DNA of 64,000 bases, taken from positions 4,906,001 through 4,970,000 of the forward strand of contig NC_014391.1 in NCBI RefSeq assembly GCF_000145235.1, given 5' to 3'. Source of the DNA: Micromonospora aurantiaca ATCC 27029. GTDB lineage: Bacteria > Actinomycetota > Actinomycetes > Mycobacteriales > Micromonosporaceae. The notes beneath the pieces were generated by a model. It ran no database searches and had not been told where the DNA came from. It saw only the letters and a list, made by a program, of their open reading frames with translations. The position numbers and the translations under genes are program-made. Of this stretch, positions 62,534-64,000 are shown piece by piece; position 1 is the first letter of the stretch, and each line of letters starts with the position of its first letter.

Positions 62534-63439
62534 TCACGGGTTGATCGCGGGGTCCGTGATCGCGCCGTCTCCCACCTTCCACTTGTCGAGCACCTGCTTG
62601 TACGAGCCGTCGGCGATCACGGCCTTGGTCGCGTCGCGCACCGCCTCGGCCAGCTGCGTCTGCTCCTTGGCCAGCACGTAGCCGTACGGCGCCGCCTCGT
62701 ACTGCTTGTCCAGCAGCTCCAGGGCGTCGTTGGACTGCGTCACCGCGTACACACCGACCGGGTAGTCGGCGAGCATCGCGTCGTCCTTGCCGGACACGAC
62801 GGCGGCGGTAGCGGCGTCCTGGCCCGGGAACTGGTCGATGGTGATCGCCGGCTTGCCCGCGTCGGTGCACGCCTTGGACCGCTTCTGGATGTCCTCGACC
62901 TGGACCGTGTCCTTCTGCACCGCGATCTTCTTGCCGCAGGCGTTGTCGAGGGTGACGCCGGCCGGGTTGCCCTTCTTGGTCACCCACTGGGTGCCGACCT
63001 GGAAGTAGCTGACCATGTTCGCCTGGCCCTTGCGCTCGTCGTTGATGGTGAACGACGAGACGCCCGCCTCGTACTTGCCCGAGTTGACGCCGTTGATGAT
63101 GTCGCCGAACGGCGCCGAGACGAACTCCGCCTTGAGGCCCAGCTTGGCCGCCACGGCGGTGAACAGCTCGACATCGAAGCCGACCACGGTCTTGCCGTCG
63201 GTGTCCAGGAACTCCGCCGGGGCATACGTGGAATCGGTGCCCACCACGATCTTGCCGTCCGACTTGATCGCGTCCGGAACCTTCGCGGCCAGCGCGGCGT
63301 CCGCCGACGACGAGACGCTGGGGCCGTCACCGGGCTGCGTGGTGCTCTCCTCCTCGCCGCACGCGGCGAGGGAGAGCAGCAGGACGGCCGCACCGGCGAC
63401 GCCGAGCGCCGCCCGCCGTCCGGGGTTGGGGTGGAACAT
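62534..63439 (-). CDS. Amino acid ABC transporter substrate-binding lipoprotein
   Basis: The 301-residue lipoprotein has a signal peptide with the lipobox LSLAAC (Cys27), a Ser-rich linker and a family 3 (SBP_bac_3) solute-binding domain: KIVVGTDSTYAPAEFLDTDG, VGFDVELFTAVAAKLG, and SFTINDERKGQANMVSYF. The fold is the two-lobed type for polar amino acids; the exact ligand is not clear. AAAAGGAG lies 7 nt before ATG 63439. It heads the operon. Confidence 0.94.
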   Translation of the reverse strand: MFHPNPGRRAALGVAGAAVLLLSLAACGEEESTTQPGDGPSVSSSADAALAAKVPDAIKSDGKIVVGTDSTYAPAEFLDTDGKTVVGFDVELFTAVAAKLGLKAEFVSAPFGDIINGVNSGKYEAGVSSFTINDERKGQANMVSYFQVGTQWVTKKGNPAGVTLDNACGKKIAVQKDTVQVEDIQKRSKACTDAGKPAITIDQFPGQDAATAAVVSGKDDAMLADYPVGVYAVTQSNDALELLDKQYEAAPYGYVLAKEQTQLAEAVRDATKAVIADGSYKQVLDKWKVGDGAITDPAINP

Positions 63440-63466
63440 GGCTGTACTCCTTTTGCGAGGGGTCGG

Positions 63467-64000
63467 TCAGGCCACGCCGAGGTAGGCCTCTTTGACCGAG
63501 GGGTCGTGCAGCAGGTCCGCGCCGGAACCGCTCTTGACGATCCGGCCGGTCTCCAGCACGTACGCCCGGTGGGCCCGCGCCAGCGCCTGCTGGGCGTTCT
63601 GCTCCACCAGCAGGATTGTGGTGCCCTGCTGGTTGATCTCCGTGATGATCGTGAAGATCTGCTGGATCAGCATCGGCGCGAGACCCATCGACGGCTCGTC
63701 GAGCAGCAGCAGCTTCGGCCGGCTCATCAGCGCCCGGCCGACCGCGAGCATCTGCTGCTCACCGCCGGAGAGCGTGCCGCCGGGCTGCTTGCGCCGCTCG
63801 GCCAGCCGCGGGAACAGCTCCAGCACCCGGGCCAGGTCCTGCGCGATGCCGGCCTTGTCGCGCCGGGTGTACGCGCCCATGTCCAGGTTCTCCAGCACCG
63901 ACATGCCGGGGAAGATGCCCCGGCCCTCGGGCGCCTGGCACAGCCCGCGCCGCACCCGCAGGTCGGCCCGGAGCTTGGTGATGTCCTCACCGGCGAACTT
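63467..64000 (-). CDS. livF: Branched-chain amino acid ABC transporter ATP-binding protein LivF, C-terminal part
   Basis: The gene runs off the right edge; 177 residues of the C-terminal part are visible. They include CQAPEGRGIFPGMSVLENLD, the signature GGTLSGGEQQMLAVGRALM, Walker B LLLLDEPSMGLAP, and the switch His-like NAQQALARAHRAYVLETG (LivF has LVEQN). The N-terminal Walker A lies outside the window. LivF is the second ATPase of the leucine/isoleucine/valine (LIV) uptake system; the other genes are presumably beyond 64000. It lies 28 nt beyond the start of the previous operon on the same strand. Confidence 0.92.
   Translation of the reverse strand, partial: KFAGEDITKLRADLRVRRGLCQAPEGRGIFPGMSVLENLDMGAYTRRDKAGIAQDLARVLELFPRLAERRKQPGGTLSGGEQQMLAVGRALMSRPKLLLLDEPSMGLAPMLIQQIFTIITEINQQGTTILLVEQNAQQALARAHRAYVLETGRIVKSGSGADLLHDPSVKEAYLGVA

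Overview
The window looks like chromosomal DNA of a high-GC actinobacterium, most likely Micromonosporaceae (Micromonospora or a close relative). The reasons are the very high G+C at third codon positions, actinobacterial markers (RbpA, WhiA, OpcA, a mycothiol-dependent-isomerase-type protein, a CoaE-GrpB fusion), and gene order. No rRNA, tRNA, insertion sequence or CRISPR array was recognised. Both ends cut genes: glucose-6-phosphate isomerase on the left and a LivF-type ATPase on the right.

Layout. 1-3640 (+) is the oxidative pentose phosphate block pgi-zwf-opcA-pgl. It converges, across a doubled palindrome, on the reverse-strand block rbpA, secG, tpiA, pgk, gap, whiA, yvcK, rapZ (3707-10825). 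recQ (+) and a secreted C39-like protein (-) lie between rapZ and uvrC. The nucleotide excision repair genes follow: uvrC, a Tat-type Rieske lipoprotein and uvrA, with uvrB farther on at 45632-47737. 20217-30100 holds rsgA, a mycothiol-type enzyme with a metallo-beta-lactamase-fold hydrolase, a DedA protein, a methyltransferase, a cold shock protein, an ArsR-MFS pair, an M15-like protein, and a MarR-CocE unit divergent from an MMPL exporter. 32285-36659 has a transglycosylase lipoprotein, a DedA-PAP2 fusion and typA. 36892-41540 has a methyltransferase, a serine hydrolase, a tyrosine phosphatase, a dipeptide epimerase and an NlpC/P60 peptidase; the last two resemble YkfB and YkfC of murein peptide salvage. 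terC follows a yybP-ykoY type manganese riboswitch. 42989-50883 is mixed regulators, uvrB, a duplicated-domain membrane protein and coaE. rpsA, several small accessory genes and polA follow. Two tandem four-cysteine secreted proteins sit in a relatively A+T-rich island at about 59930-60680. The window ends in an amino-acid ABC transporter and part of a branched-chain one.

Regulatory themes. At least eleven genes with no Shine-Dalgarno sequence have a TANNNT -10-like hexamer ending 6-7 nt before the start codon, which is the geometry of leaderless mRNAs. Several gene ends carry strong hairpins, mostly between convergent genes. The best candidates for little-described biology are the four-cysteine protein pair, the riboswitch whose aptamer strand is complementary to the terC Shine-Dalgarno, the A+T-rich promoter/operator before the NlpC/P60 gene, the DedA-PAP2 fusion with missing phosphatase residues, and the duplicated-domain membrane protein.
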